From: Bacillota bacterium
Lineage (GTDB): Bacteria > Bacillota > Sulfobacillia > Sulfobacillales > JAIMBI01
NCBI GenBank assembly: GCA_021818685.1
Contig: JAKATP010000010.1
Coordinates: 1-39,587 of the forward strand
Length of the DNA stretch: 39,587 nucleotides
Direction: 5' to 3'
The notes beneath the pieces were generated by a model. That model did not search any database. It worked only from the letters and a program-made list of their open reading frames with translations, and was not told where the DNA came from. The position numbers were made by a program, and so were the translations under genes. Positions 7,143-15,028 of the stretch are shown here, piece by piece. Numbering within the stretch: the stretch's first letter is position 1; the number at the start of each line of letters is the position of its first letter.

Positions 7143-8840
7143 ATGGGAGAATCCAGCACCGGTGCGGATGTTCTGGTCGAAGCGCTCATCGCCTCCGGGG
7201 TCAGCCATGTGTTCGGCTTTCCTGGCGACACGGGGGTGGCGCTCTACGACGCGCTGTTCCGCCAGCGTGACCGCGTTCGCCACGTCCTCGCCCGGGACGA
7301 GCGGGCGGCGGCCAGCATGGCAGACGGATATGCTCGTGTGACGAACCGAGTCGGAGTGGTGGAGGCCTCCAGCGGCGGAGGCGCGACATTCCTCGTGGGT
7401 GGGCTCGGCGAGCCATATGCGGCCTCGGTGCCGCTGCTTGTCATCACGTCGGACATCCATAGGGCGAGTCGGGGATCCGGCGCCATTACCGAGATTGACC
7501 AGGTGAAGCTGTTTTCTGCGGTCACGAAAGCACAATGGATGGTGGAAGAGGCGGCCCACATCGGCCCGGCCGTCCGGGAAGCCCTGGTGACCGCAGCCTC
7601 GGGCCGGCCCGGCCCCGTGAGCCTCATCATCCCCGAGGACGTCCTGGACGAGCCTACCGATCTCTTGACCCTGTCCCGGCCAGCAGCCCCGGACGCCGCC
7701 GTCGTGCCTGAGGCTCTCTTGCGAAGGGCGAGAACCCTCCTCGCGGACGCCTACCAACCGGCTATCTATGTCGGTTCGGGCGTCCATCTGAGCGAGACCT
7801 GGGCCGAGCTTCAACGCCTGGCTGAACAGTCCGGCGCCGCGGTCGCGACCAGCATCCACGGCAAGGGCACGTTTCCCGAAGGGCACCCCCTGAGCCTCGG
7901 GGTGGCCGGGGCCAACGGTGCGCGCGACTACGCCAACGAGTACCTGGCTGCGGCTGATGTGGTGCTCATGCTCGGTACGCGCGCCAATTCCACCGATACG
8001 AACGGTTTTACGAGCCCACCCCGGACGGCGCGGGTGATCCACGCCGACATCGACCCCCTCCGGGCGGGTCGGAATTATCCTGGCTCCCTGGCGCTGGTCG
8101 GAGACCTGCGCCATATCCTGCCCGCCCTCCGGCGTCAATTCGAGGAGCCGGACACCGCCCGGCGAGCGCGCATTGAGACGTTCATTCGTGCCCGGCGCGC
8201 CGTGTTCGAAGCCCGCCGTGAACCCCCGCCGGGGCACGGTTTCGATCCGCGTGAGCTGGTAGAATTGTTGCAGGACGTACTGGGTCCGAAGACTCGGGTG
8301 TTTGGTGAACCCGGCACGCCGACGCCGTACCTCTCCGCCTATTGGCAGAGCCCGGGCGGAGCGCGGGACGTGGTCCTGCCACGGGGTCATGGTGCCATGG
8401 GGTTCGCCATCCCGGCGGCGGTGGGCGCCTACATGGCCGATCCGGAGTGGACAACCGTCGCCATGACGACGGACGGCAGTTTCGGGATGGCCTGCGGCGA
8501 GCTTGATACCGTGGCACGGTTGCACGTGCCCCTGGTCATCCTTCACCTGTCGAACGGATCACTCGGGTGGATCAAGGCTCTCCAGCATTTCTATCTCGAC
8601 CGCCGCTACTTTGGCGTCGACTTGGGCCCTGTGGACGCCGTGCGTGTGGCCGAGGGATTCGGACTGCCGGCGGCGCGAGTCCAGGACTTGCATCAGCTGC
8701 GTCTCGCGCTGATGCGGGCACGAGACGGGGATCTACCCCTGTTCATCGACATCCAGGTCCCTGAGGAGTTCTTGCATCTGCCTCCGGTACCGCCCTGGCA
8801 GCAGGTTCTCGCGGGGAAGACCGGTCGGCCCGTCTATTAG
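7143..8840 (+). CDS. Thiamine diphosphate-dependent lyase, acetolactate-synthase-like
   Basis: The 565-residue protein has the three-domain layout of the POX/acetolactate synthase family. The N-terminal Pyr domain carries the FGFPGDTGVALYDAL motif and the catalytic Glu near residue 53 (RDERAAASMADGYAR). The middle domain spans ~195-335. The C-terminal PP domain has the ThDP-Mg motif, here TDG (443-445) rather than GDG, ending at Asn471 (SNGSLGW). Relatives decarboxylate or ligate 2-oxo acids. ATG 7143 follows GAGGGGAG; an upstream in-frame TTG at 7122 is less well placed. The neighbouring MFS permease and L-fuconate dehydratase suggest it handles a 2-oxo acid from sugar-acid breakdown, which is inference. 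It is not biosynthetic IlvB by context, since no ilvN or ilvC is nearby. Confidence 0.85.
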   Translation: MGESSTGADVLVEALIASGVSHVFGFPGDTGVALYDALFRQRDRVRHVLARDERAAASMADGYARVTNRVGVVEASSGGGATFLVGGLGEPYAASVPLLVITSDIHRASRGSGAITEIDQVKLFSAVTKAQWMVEEAAHIGPAVREALVTAASGRPGPVSLIIPEDVLDEPTDLLTLSRPAAPDAAVVPEALLRRARTLLADAYQPAIYVGSGVHLSETWAELQRLAEQSGAAVATSIHGKGTFPEGHPLSLGVAGANGARDYANEYLAAADVVLMLGTRANSTDTNGFTSPPRTARVIHADIDPLRAGRNYPGSLALVGDLRHILPALRRQFEEPDTARRARIETFIRARRAVFEARREPPPGHGFDPRELVELLQDVLGPKTRVFGEPGTPTPYLSAYWQSPGGARDVVLPRGHGAMGFAIPAAVGAYMADPEWTTVAMTTDGSFGMACGELDTVARLHVPLVILHLSNGSLGWIKALQHFYLDRRYFGVDLGPVDAVRVAEGFGLPAARVQDLHQLRLALMRARDGDLPLFIDIQVPEEFLHLPPVPPWQQVLAGKTGRPVY

Positions 8841-8920
8841 CGTGACGCGGTAGAGTTACGGCCGTGCGTCCAGGCGTCTCGATTTTGGACGTCAACTCTG
8901 GACACAGGAGCACGTTCTAG

Positions 8921-10141
8921 ATGACACATCCGAAACCGGCTGCGTTTCGCCATCAACTGCAACAGATCCTGACGCCGTCTACCACGGTCCTTCTGGTCGT
9001 ATCCTTGCTTACACCTTTTTCGGCGTTCCTGCTCTACCCCTTTCTCACCATTTACTTCACGCACGTCCTCGGGTTTAGCGTCGGTCAAGCCGGACTCCTG
9101 CTGTCCGTGCGGTTTCTGTCCAGTGCGGTCCTGGGCTTCGCGTCCGCCTGGCTGTCGGGACGGATCGGGCTTGTCCGCACGTATGTGCTGGCGGGCCTGG
9201 TAACCGGGGCGGCCGTGTTTTCGTTGGCCGAAACGCGGAACGTCGCGGCCATCGTCCTGCTGTTGGTGGTGCTGGGAGTGTCTGCCTCGGCTGTCAACGC
9301 CATGGTGAGGAGCCTCGCCGGCGCAGGAGTGCCGGTCGAGGTACGGGGCACTCTGCAGACCTATATTCACTGGCTCCAGAACGTTGGCATGGCGGCCGCT
9401 CTGCCCGTCTCGGCCGACGTTCTTCGGGGTGGATTCTCCCAAACCCCCTTCATCGTTACCGCCGTGGGCTACGTAGCGGTGGCCCTCCTCGTTGGTTTCG
9501 CGTTTGGACGGATGGCGTCACGCGAGACGGGTCTAGCCAAAGCCAAGGGGGATGGGTCCAGTCTCTTTCAGATTCTCCGGGATGACCGATCCCTTCGTTA
9601 CCTCATGGCCGCCTTCGTATTGTTTGCCATGGTTGAGATGCAGTTTGAGTCGAGTGTGCCGCTTGACCTCTCCTATCACTTTCGTCACGGGGTGTCGTTG
9701 TACGGCACCCTCGGCGTCATCGAGATGGCGGTCGTATTCTTCCTGCAGATCGTGGTCGGTCAGTGGCTGTCCCGTCAGCCGTCACCCTGGATCGGTTATG
9801 CGGGGATTTTGCTGAGCGGTGGCCTGCTTGTTGGGGGCCTGTGGCAAACGGTGAGTGGCTGGACGATCGCCATCATCCTGTTGGGTCTCGGCGAAGTCTT
9901 TTCAGTGAGCCTCATCATGGGCCTCTTCGGCGTGCTTCCGCCGGACAACCGCCAGGGGAGCTATTTCTCGCTGTTTTTTATGGCCCAGGGTCTGGCGACA
10001 TTCCTGGCGTATGCCGTGGGCGGGGGTGCGTATCAGTTTCTCGGACCGGGGTGGCTGTTCGGCCTGTCTCTTCCGGTGAGCGGGCTGGCGGCGTACTGTT
10101 ATCGGTCCGCGCGGCGCTTTCATCTAGCGTTGAGCACCTGA
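8921..10141 (+). CDS. MFS transporter, 12 TM
   Basis: This is a 406-residue major facilitator protein. The first helices (TVLLVVSLLTPFSAFLLYPFL) lead to the helix 2-3 region SARFLSS-like motif and WLSGRIGLVRTYVLAG, the family signature loop. A central cytoplasmic loop around residues 195-215 is followed by the second six-helix bundle. It resembles the MdtH/YfcJ-type subgroup, but substrate and direction are not deducible. It lies 80 bases after the ThDP-enzyme gene and 92 bases before L-fuconate dehydratase, all on the plus strand, so it could import the sugar acid used by the cluster. AGGAG lies about 11 bases before ATG 8921. Confidence 0.82.
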   Translation: MTHPKPAAFRHQLQQILTPSTTVLLVVSLLTPFSAFLLYPFLTIYFTHVLGFSVGQAGLLLSVRFLSSAVLGFASAWLSGRIGLVRTYVLAGLVTGAAVFSLAETRNVAAIVLLLVVLGVSASAVNAMVRSLAGAGVPVEVRGTLQTYIHWLQNVGMAAALPVSADVLRGGFSQTPFIVTAVGYVAVALLVGFAFGRMASRETGLAKAKGDGSSLFQILRDDRSLRYLMAAFVLFAMVEMQFESSVPLDLSYHFRHGVSLYGTLGVIEMAVVFFLQIVVGQWLSRQPSPWIGYAGILLSGGLLVGGLWQTVSGWTIAIILLGLGEVFSVSLIMGLFGVLPPDNRQGSYFSLFFMAQGLATFLAYAVGGGAYQFLGPGWLFGLSLPVSGLAAYCYRSARRFHLALST

Positions 10142-10233
10142 CGGAGAAGGCCTGGCCGTTCCGTTCGCCGAAAGCTCAGGGAAGTCGCGTTGCTATCGTG
10201 GCCATGGGTACTTGATGGAGGCGGCAGCCAGGC

Positions 10234-11547
10234 ATGCGCATCACCGGATTTGAGGTCGAAGACGTCCGCTTTCCCACCTCGCGGTCAGGAGCGGGGTCTG
10301 ACGCGATGAACGTAGATCCCGACTATTCGCTCGCTTATGTGGTGTTGAAGACCGACGATCCCATGGGGGCTGCCGGTCATGGCTTTACGTTCACGATCGG
10401 CCGTGGAAACGAGGTGTGTGTCGCGGCCATCCGCTCGCTGGCCGCGATCGTGGCAGGCCGGCAGCTGGCCGAGCTCACGCACGACCTGGCGGCGACGTCA
10501 AGGCGCCTCACCAATGAGAGCCAGATGCGCTGGCTCGGACCGGAAAAGGGCGTCATCCATCTCGCGGCAGCCGCGATCTTGAATGCCCTCTATGATCTCT
10601 GGGCGCGCTCAGAGCAGAAGCCCCTGTGGAAGCTCTTGGCGGATATGAGCCCGCAGGACATGGTGAAGCTCGTCGACTTTCGCTACCTCGGGGACTTTCT
10701 TACCCCCGACGAGGCGCGCGAGATCCTGGAGCGGAATTGGAGTTCGCGCGGGGACCGCGAGCGCGAGATGCTGCGTGGGGGATATCCGGCCTACACGACT
10801 TCGGTAGGGTGGTATGGCTATCCCGATGACGAGATTCGCCGACGCGTCGGGGCGGCAGTCCGGGAAGGATGGACCCACTTCAAGCTCAAGGTGGGTCGAA
10901 ACGTCGAGCAGGATATCCGACGGGTCGCGCTGGTGCGCGAGGCTATCGGCGCCGCACGGCACCTTATGGTGGACGCGAATCAGATCTGGGAGGTGCCCGA
11001 GGCGATCGACCGCATCCGCACCTTAACCCCATATAATCTTTATTGGGTCGAAGAACCCACCAGTCCCGATGACGTCCGCGGGTACGCTGCCATCGCCGCA
11101 GCCGTCGCACCGGTGAAGCTCGCTGCCGGGGAGCATACGCAGAACCGGATTGTGTTCAAGCAGCTGCTGCAGGACCGATCCATCGGGTTCTGCCAGGTGG
11201 ATGCCTGCCGGCTGGCAGGGCCGGGAGAGGTCCTCGCGGTCCAACTCATGGCGGCCAAGGCCGGCATTCCGGTCTGTCCGCATGCGGGTGGGGTGGGGCT
11301 GCCCGAGTACGTGCAGCACCTCGCGTTCATCGATTACATTGCTGTCAGCGCCTCGCTGAAAGATCGTGCGCTTGAATATGTCGAGCACCTGCACGAACAC
11401 TTCGTGCACCCGGTCCGGGTTCAGGGCGGGCGCTATCAGGTGCCGACCGCACCCGGATACAGCGCCGAGCTCCGGCGGGCGAGTCTCGAGCATTATCGAT
11501 TTCCGGATGGTGGGGCCTGGGCCCGAGATCCGGGCAAGGGCCCATAA
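10234..11547 (+). CDS. L-fuconate dehydratase (enolase superfamily)
   Basis: The 437-residue protein matches the FucD/ENOSF1 family along its whole length. It dehydrates L-fuconate to 2-keto-3-deoxy-L-fuconate in the cytoplasm and needs Mg2+. Visible catalytic and metal residues are Lys217-x-Lys219 (HFKLKVGRN), Asp247 (VDANQ), Glu273 (WVEEP), Glu300 (AGEHTQNR) and His350 (CPHAGGVGL). These lie one residue from the positions I recall for the characterised Xanthomonas enzyme. The capping domain includes NVDPDYSLAYVVLKTD. GGAGG precedes ATG 10234 by about 11 bases. Only one enzyme of the L-fucose oxidative route is present, so the flanking permease, ThDP enzyme and Nudix protein may supply a non-standard continuation. 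Confidence 0.92.
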   Translation: MRITGFEVEDVRFPTSRSGAGSDAMNVDPDYSLAYVVLKTDDPMGAAGHGFTFTIGRGNEVCVAAIRSLAAIVAGRQLAELTHDLAATSRRLTNESQMRWLGPEKGVIHLAAAAILNALYDLWARSEQKPLWKLLADMSPQDMVKLVDFRYLGDFLTPDEAREILERNWSSRGDREREMLRGGYPAYTTSVGWYGYPDDEIRRRVGAAVREGWTHFKLKVGRNVEQDIRRVALVREAIGAARHLMVDANQIWEVPEAIDRIRTLTPYNLYWVEEPTSPDDVRGYAAIAAAVAPVKLAAGEHTQNRIVFKQLLQDRSIGFCQVDACRLAGPGEVLAVQLMAAKAGIPVCPHAGGVGLPEYVQHLAFIDYIAVSASLKDRALEYVEHLHEHFVHPVRVQGGRYQVPTAPGYSAELRRASLEHYRFPDGGAWARDPGKGP

Positions 11548-11579
11548 AAGGCCAGCGGCACCGGCAAAGGGAGTTTAGC

Positions 11580-12131
11580 GTGGACAAGTGGCAGGTGCTC
11601 GACAGCCGCGTGGTGGTCGACAATTGGCCGTATACGCGCACCCGGCGCGACGTCGTACGGCTTCCGAACGGGGACGAGTTTCCTGTCTTCGTGCAGGAGT
11701 ACACCGACTGGGTCAACGCCGTGGTGCTGACGGTCGAAGGCCAGATCGTTTTGGTGCGTCAGTACCGGCACGCCATCGGCGACTTCGTGCTGGAGATTCC
11801 GGGCGGGATGGTGGAGGACGGCGAGACGGCGGCCGGGGCAGCGGTCCGGGAAGTGGCGGAGGAGACGGGCTACACCTCCCTCCGGGAGCCGATTTTTCTG
11901 GGACGCTTCTGGCCCAACCCGGCCGTGGCGACCAATCACGTGTCGAGTTTTCTTTTTGTGCAGGCGGCGGCGGGGTCGCCGCGTCCTGATCGCACGGAGG
12001 ATCTGGAGCAGGTGCTCATGGACTTTGACGCGTACGGGGCACTCGTGCGGGAAGGGCGGGTCGGGCACATGTTTTCCGTCCTGGCTTATTACCGCGCGTA
12101 TGAACACCTCACGGGCGTCGGCGCATCCTGA
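11580..12131 (+). CDS. Nudix hydrolase, ADP-ribose pyrophosphatase type
   Basis: The 183-residue protein has a full Nudix box (GX5EX7REUXEEXGU) at residues ~78-101: GGMVEDGETAAGAAVREVAE then ETGY. The preceding VRQYRHAIGDFVLEIPGG is the hallmark of the ADP-ribose pyrophosphatase subgroup (NudF-like), which hydrolyses ADP-ribose to AMP and ribose-5-phosphate using Mg2+. GTG 11580 is preceded by AAAGGGAG at a good distance. It follows L-fuconate dehydratase by 32 bases on the same strand and may share its transcript. A role in sugar-nucleotide turnover is inference; housekeeping ADP-ribose removal is equally likely. Confidence 0.85.
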   Translation: MDKWQVLDSRVVVDNWPYTRTRRDVVRLPNGDEFPVFVQEYTDWVNAVVLTVEGQIVLVRQYRHAIGDFVLEIPGGMVEDGETAAGAAVREVAEETGYTSLREPIFLGRFWPNPAVATNHVSSFLFVQAAAGSPRPDRTEDLEQVLMDFDAYGALVREGRVGHMFSVLAYYRAYEHLTGVGAS

Positions 12132-12160
12132 GTTCCACCTAAAAATCTGAGCGAGCGGTC

Positions 12161-12283
12161 ATGGCTGGTGCCGGACAGGGAAATGAGAAACCGCAAGAGA
12201 TTGACGCCGAGGACGACCATATCGAGCGTCGTGGAGACGCGAAAGGAGTTGGGTACCGATCGCGATTGACGACGGCTGGATGA
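12161..12283 (+). CDS. Possible 40-residue acidic peptide coupled to tadA
   Basis: ATG 12161 opens a 40-codon frame (MAGAGQGNEKPQEIDAEDDH and on) whose TGA at 12281-12283 overlaps the annotated tadA ATG at 12280 in an ATGA arrangement, which would allow translational coupling. The peptide is hydrophilic with no known motif and only a weak ribosome site (GAGCGG). It could be a chance frame. It matters because tadA lacks a clean ribosome site at its ATG. Confidence 0.3.
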   Translation: MAGAGQGNEKPQEIDAEDDHIERRGDAKGVGYRSRLTTAG

Positions 12284-12717
12284 TGAGAGTGGCGCTAGAG
12301 GAGGCCGAGGCCGCCCTCAGAGCCGGCGAGGTGCCGGTAGGCGCCGTGCTGGCAAACGCCGACGGCGTCATCGTGGCCCGGGCGCACAACCTTCGGCAAA
12401 CGCGCCAAGACCCGACCGCGCACGCGGAGATGTTGGTGTTGCGGGAGGCGGCACGTGCGCTCGGCCGCTGGAGGCTCTGTGACACCACGCTCTACGTGAC
12501 GCTGGAACCGTGCGCGATGTGTGCCGGTGCGCTGGTGCTGGCACGGGTTGACCGGCTCGTGTTTGCGGTTCCCGACGACCGAGCAGGCGCCGTGGTGAGC
12601 GCGTTTCGCGTGGCCGACGATCCCCGCCTGAACCACCGTCTGCAAGTCTCGGGTGGCGTGGAGCAGGAAGCTGCGCACACCCTCTTGCGACAGTTTTTTC
12701 AAGCGCACCGCGGTTGA
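12280..12717 (+). CDS. tadA: tRNA-specific adenosine deaminase TadA
   Basis: This 145-residue cytidine/adenosine-deaminase-fold enzyme converts adenosine-34 to inosine in tRNA-Arg(ACG). The zinc site is complete: HAE with the catalytic Glu at residues ~48-50 (DPTAHAEMLVL) and LEPCAMCAGA with two zinc Cys at ~83-86. The fold start GEVPVGAVLANADG is typical. The start is uncertain. Family members have a few residues before this Met (Asp/Glu-x-Tyr-Met), and the frame upstream reads IDDGWM. A strong AAAGGAG at 12242-12248 is 10 bases before an in-frame ATC (12259) and 16 before ATT (12265), but no ATG, GTG or TTG is in frame there. It is followed by two tRNA-Ser genes. Confidence 0.93.
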   Translation: MMRVALEEAEAALRAGEVPVGAVLANADGVIVARAHNLRQTRQDPTAHAEMLVLREAARALGRWRLCDTTLYVTLEPCAMCAGALVLARVDRLVFAVPDDRAGAVVSAFRVADDPRLNHRLQVSGGVEQEAAHTLLRQFFQAHRG

Positions 12718-12739
12718 CTCCCGGTGTATATTACTGGGT

Positions 12740-12832
12740 GGAGAGATGTCCGAGCGGACGAAGGAGCCCGACTCGAAATCGGGTAGGCGGGTCATACTCG
12801 TCTCGAGGGTTCGAATCCCTCTCTCTCCGCCA
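12740..12832 (+). tRNA. tRNA-Ser (CGA)
   Basis: Acceptor stem GGAGAGA (12740-12746) pairs with TCTCTCC (12822-12828), followed by G73 and an encoded CCA. The anticodon stem CCCGA/TCGGG encloses loop CTCGAAA with anticodon CGA at 12774-12776. A long variable arm and T-arm GAGGG-TTCGAAT-CCCTC complete a class II serine tRNA. It is six bases upstream of a second tRNA-Ser. Confidence 0.97.
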
Positions 12833-12838
12833 GTTTTC

Positions 12839-12928
12839 GGAGGGATGGCCGAGAGGACTAAGGCGCACGCCTGGAAAGCGTGTTGATGGGAAACTGTCTC
12901 GAGGGTTCGAATCCCTCTCCCTCCGCCA
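12839..12928 (+). tRNA. tRNA-Ser (GGA)
   Basis: Acceptor GGAGGGA (12839-12845) pairs with TCCCTCC (12918-12924), then G73 and encoded CCA. The anticodon stem CACGC/GCGTG encloses CTGGAAA with anticodon GGA. The T-arm is identical to that of the preceding tRNA-Ser (CGA), and the variable arm is long. It lies seven bases before the SRP RNA, so the three RNAs may be co-transcribed. Confidence 0.97.
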
Positions 12929-12935
12929 CTGTTTG

Positions 12936-13064
12936 GGCTCAGAGCCGCATCGATCGGGACCCGTGCGTGCGACACCCGTGAACCCCGTCAGGCCCGGAAG
13001 GGAGCAGCGGTAAGCGGAGTTGTCGTAGTGCCGCGGATAATCCTGGTCGGTGCGGCTCTGAGCC
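12936..13064 (+). ncRNA. ffs: Signal recognition particle RNA, small bacterial type
   Basis: The conserved apical domain is present around 12977-13016 (GTGAACCCCGTCAGGCCC followed by GGAAGGGAGCAGC), which contains the GGAA tetraloop and asymmetric loop bound by Ffh. The ends form a long stem: GGCTCAGAGCCGCATCGA (12936-12953) pairs with TCGGTGCGGCTCTGAGCC (13047-13064) with one G-T wobble. At about 129 nt it is the short form without an Alu domain. The RNA acts with Ffh and FtsY in membrane-protein targeting. A position between tRNA-Ser and dnaX is common in Bacillota. Confidence 0.93.
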
Positions 13065-13168
13065 TGCTCGACAGGCCACGCGCACGGTCGGTATCATGAG
13101 GGCAATTGACGCCGGTGATGGGAAGGCCGGGTCAAGAACGAGATGCACCACCACAGAATGGGGGCGCC

Positions 13169-14701
13169 ATGCGCCAGGCACTGTACCGGACCTACCGGCC
13201 GCAACGATTTCTCGACGTGGTCGGCCAGGATGTGCCCGTACGCATTTTGAAGGAAGCCGTGCGTCAGGGTGCCCTGACGCACGCGTACCTGTTCTCGGGG
13301 CCGCGCGGAACCGGAAAGACGTCGGTGGCACGCATTCTGGCACGGGCCGCCACCTGTGAGCAGCCGGAGGACGGCGAGCCTTGTGGCCGGTGTCCTTCCT
13401 GCACGGCCGCCGAGCAAGGCACCCATCTTGACATTCTCGAGATTGACGGCGCCTCGAATCGCGGCATCGACGAGGTGCGTCAACTGCGGGAGCGGGTCTG
13501 GCACCTCCCCGCGCAGGGGCGCATGAAAGTTTACATTATCGACGAGGTCCACATGCTGACGGATGCGGCCTTCAACGCATTCCTGAAGACGCTTGAGGAG
13601 CCGCCGCCCCATGTTCTCTTCATTTTTGCCACCACGGAGCCGCATCGGCTTCCCATCACCGTCTTGTCACGATGCCAGCGGTATGATTTCGGTCGCATTC
13701 CCACACCGGTCATCCGGGATAACCTGCGCACTATCACGGAGCGGGAGGGGGTAGAGGCCGACGTCCTGGCGCTCATGCGCATTGCGGAGGCAAGTGATGG
13801 GGGTCTCCGGGACGCGCAGTCCATGCTGGACCAGTGCCTCGCGGCGGGCGCGGTGACCGAGGCCAGTGTGGCGGAGATGCTGGGCGCGCTCGACGAGGGA
13901 CATCTCACCGCCCTGGTCGACGCCCTCCTGGCGCAAGACGCCAGCCGAGTGCTGGACGCGGTCGATCAGGCCTACGCGGCGGGAAGCGATCCCCGCTACC
14001 TTCTTCGGGACACGGCCGAGCGTCTGCGCGACCTGTGGGTTCGGGAGAGTCTGGGTGAAGGCGCGCTTGGCGAGTTTCGCGCGGCGCGCTTGAGAGGACA
14101 CCATCTAACCGTGGCACCGGAGGCCGACCGCTTCTTCCAGGCGCTCGAAAAGCTCGCGGACGCGGAGACACGGCTCCGATCCGCCTTTTCGCCCCGCCTT
14201 ATTATTGAGCTGGGCCTCATGCAGGCCATGCTGGCGCTGTCTTCTGCCGCTGCCCGTGAGGAGGAGGTCCGCCCGGTGGCGCCTCGCGACATCTCCGCGC
14301 CTGCGGCACCTCCCGAAGCGGTGCCGGCTCCTACTACGACCCGTCCGGGCAAGCCCCCGACGGCGACGTCCCGATTCGAGGACGTCGTGAGCCGGCTCAA
14401 GAAGAAAAGTCAGCTCACGGCCGCCCTCTTTCGGTCGGTGGACGTCGACGACCGCGCAGATCCGGTTCGAGTCGGCTTCCAGTATCCGGCCCACTACCGG
14501 GTGTTGGAGGACGAGAAATCGGGACATCGAAAGGCATTTCTAGAGGCATTTCGCGAAGTGTACCAGGACCGCCGCGTACTATTTCACGTGGCCGGGCCCG
14601 CGCCGGATGCGGTCGTGGACCCGCGGGCGGCCAAGGTACGCGAGGTGTTCGGGCCGAACGTGACGGTAGAAGTAGGGCCGGAGGAAGGGGAGAGACGGTA
14701 G
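13169..14701 (+). CDS. dnaX: DNA polymerase III gamma/tau subunit
   Basis: This is a 510-residue clamp-loader ATPase. Walker A is GPRGTGKTS (residues ~42-50). The zinc module has four cysteines in ATCEQPEDGEPCGRCPSC. Walker B is IIDEVHMLT, sensor 1 is FATTEPHRLP, and the Ser-Arg-Cys motif is LSRCQRYDF. The C-terminal tau-like part (residues ~380-510) is shorter than usual and preceded by a Pro/Ala-rich linker. ATG 13169 fits the family start MRQALYRTYRPQRF; the open frame extends upstream to 13106 without support. It runs directly into ybaB (stop TAG and next ATG adjacent), then recR. No programmed-frameshift slippery site was evident by eye. Confidence 0.95.
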   Translation: MRQALYRTYRPQRFLDVVGQDVPVRILKEAVRQGALTHAYLFSGPRGTGKTSVARILARAATCEQPEDGEPCGRCPSCTAAEQGTHLDILEIDGASNRGIDEVRQLRERVWHLPAQGRMKVYIIDEVHMLTDAAFNAFLKTLEEPPPHVLFIFATTEPHRLPITVLSRCQRYDFGRIPTPVIRDNLRTITEREGVEADVLALMRIAEASDGGLRDAQSMLDQCLAAGAVTEASVAEMLGALDEGHLTALVDALLAQDASRVLDAVDQAYAAGSDPRYLLRDTAERLRDLWVRESLGEGALGEFRAARLRGHHLTVAPEADRFFQALEKLADAETRLRSAFSPRLIIELGLMQAMLALSSAAAREEEVRPVAPRDISAPAAPPEAVPAPTTTRPGKPPTATSRFEDVVSRLKKKSQLTAALFRSVDVDDRADPVRVGFQYPAHYRVLEDEKSGHRKAFLEAFREVYQDRRVLFHVAGPAPDAVVDPRAAKVREVFGPNVTVEVGPEEGERR

Positions 14702-15025
14702 ATGAGCTTTAATCCTGGCAACATGAACAAGATGATGAAGCAGGTCCAGAAGATGCAGCGCGACATGGCGCGTGTGCAAGAAGAGCTGGGCCTGATGGAG
14801 ATTGACGCGACCGCCGGAGGGGGCATGGTGCGGGTCGTGTTCAATGGACACGGGGAGATCGTGGACCTCGTCATCGCCCCGGAAGCGGTGGATCCCCAGG
14901 ATGTCGAGATGCTGCAAGACATGGTGCTGGCTGCGTTGAAGGAGGGCCAGCGGAAAGCCCAGACCGTCGCACAGGAGAAGATGTCGGCGGTGACCGGAGG
15001 TCTCAATCTCCCGGGCGGCCTTTAG
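14702..15025 (+). CDS. ybaB: YbaB/EbfC nucleoid-associated DNA-binding protein
   Basis: This 107-residue YbaB/EbfC family protein (PF02575) forms a dimer that binds DNA and is linked to nucleoid organisation and recombination repair. The N-terminal helix is Met- and Lys-rich (NMNKMMKQVQKMQRDMARVQ), and the central beta sheet contains GGGMVRVVFNGHGEIVDLVI. It starts immediately after the dnaX stop and ends three bases before recR, the standard dnaX-ybaB-recR operon. Confidence 0.95.
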   Translation: MSFNPGNMNKMMKQVQKMQRDMARVQEELGLMEIDATAGGGMVRVVFNGHGEIVDLVIAPEAVDPQDVEMLQDMVLAALKEGQRKAQTVAQEKMSAVTGGLNLPGGL

Positions 15026-15028
15026 CCC

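Noticed and set aside
6990-8546. 518-codon open frame on the minus strand opposite the ThDP enzyme
   Set aside because: It is the shadow of a high-GC coding gene. The plus strand has clear ThDP-family motifs; the minus product is Arg/Gly/His-rich with no family and no ribosome site.
12714-12732. TTGACT and TATATT before the tRNA-Ser genes as a promoter
   Set aside because: They are only seven bases apart, far from the required 16-18.
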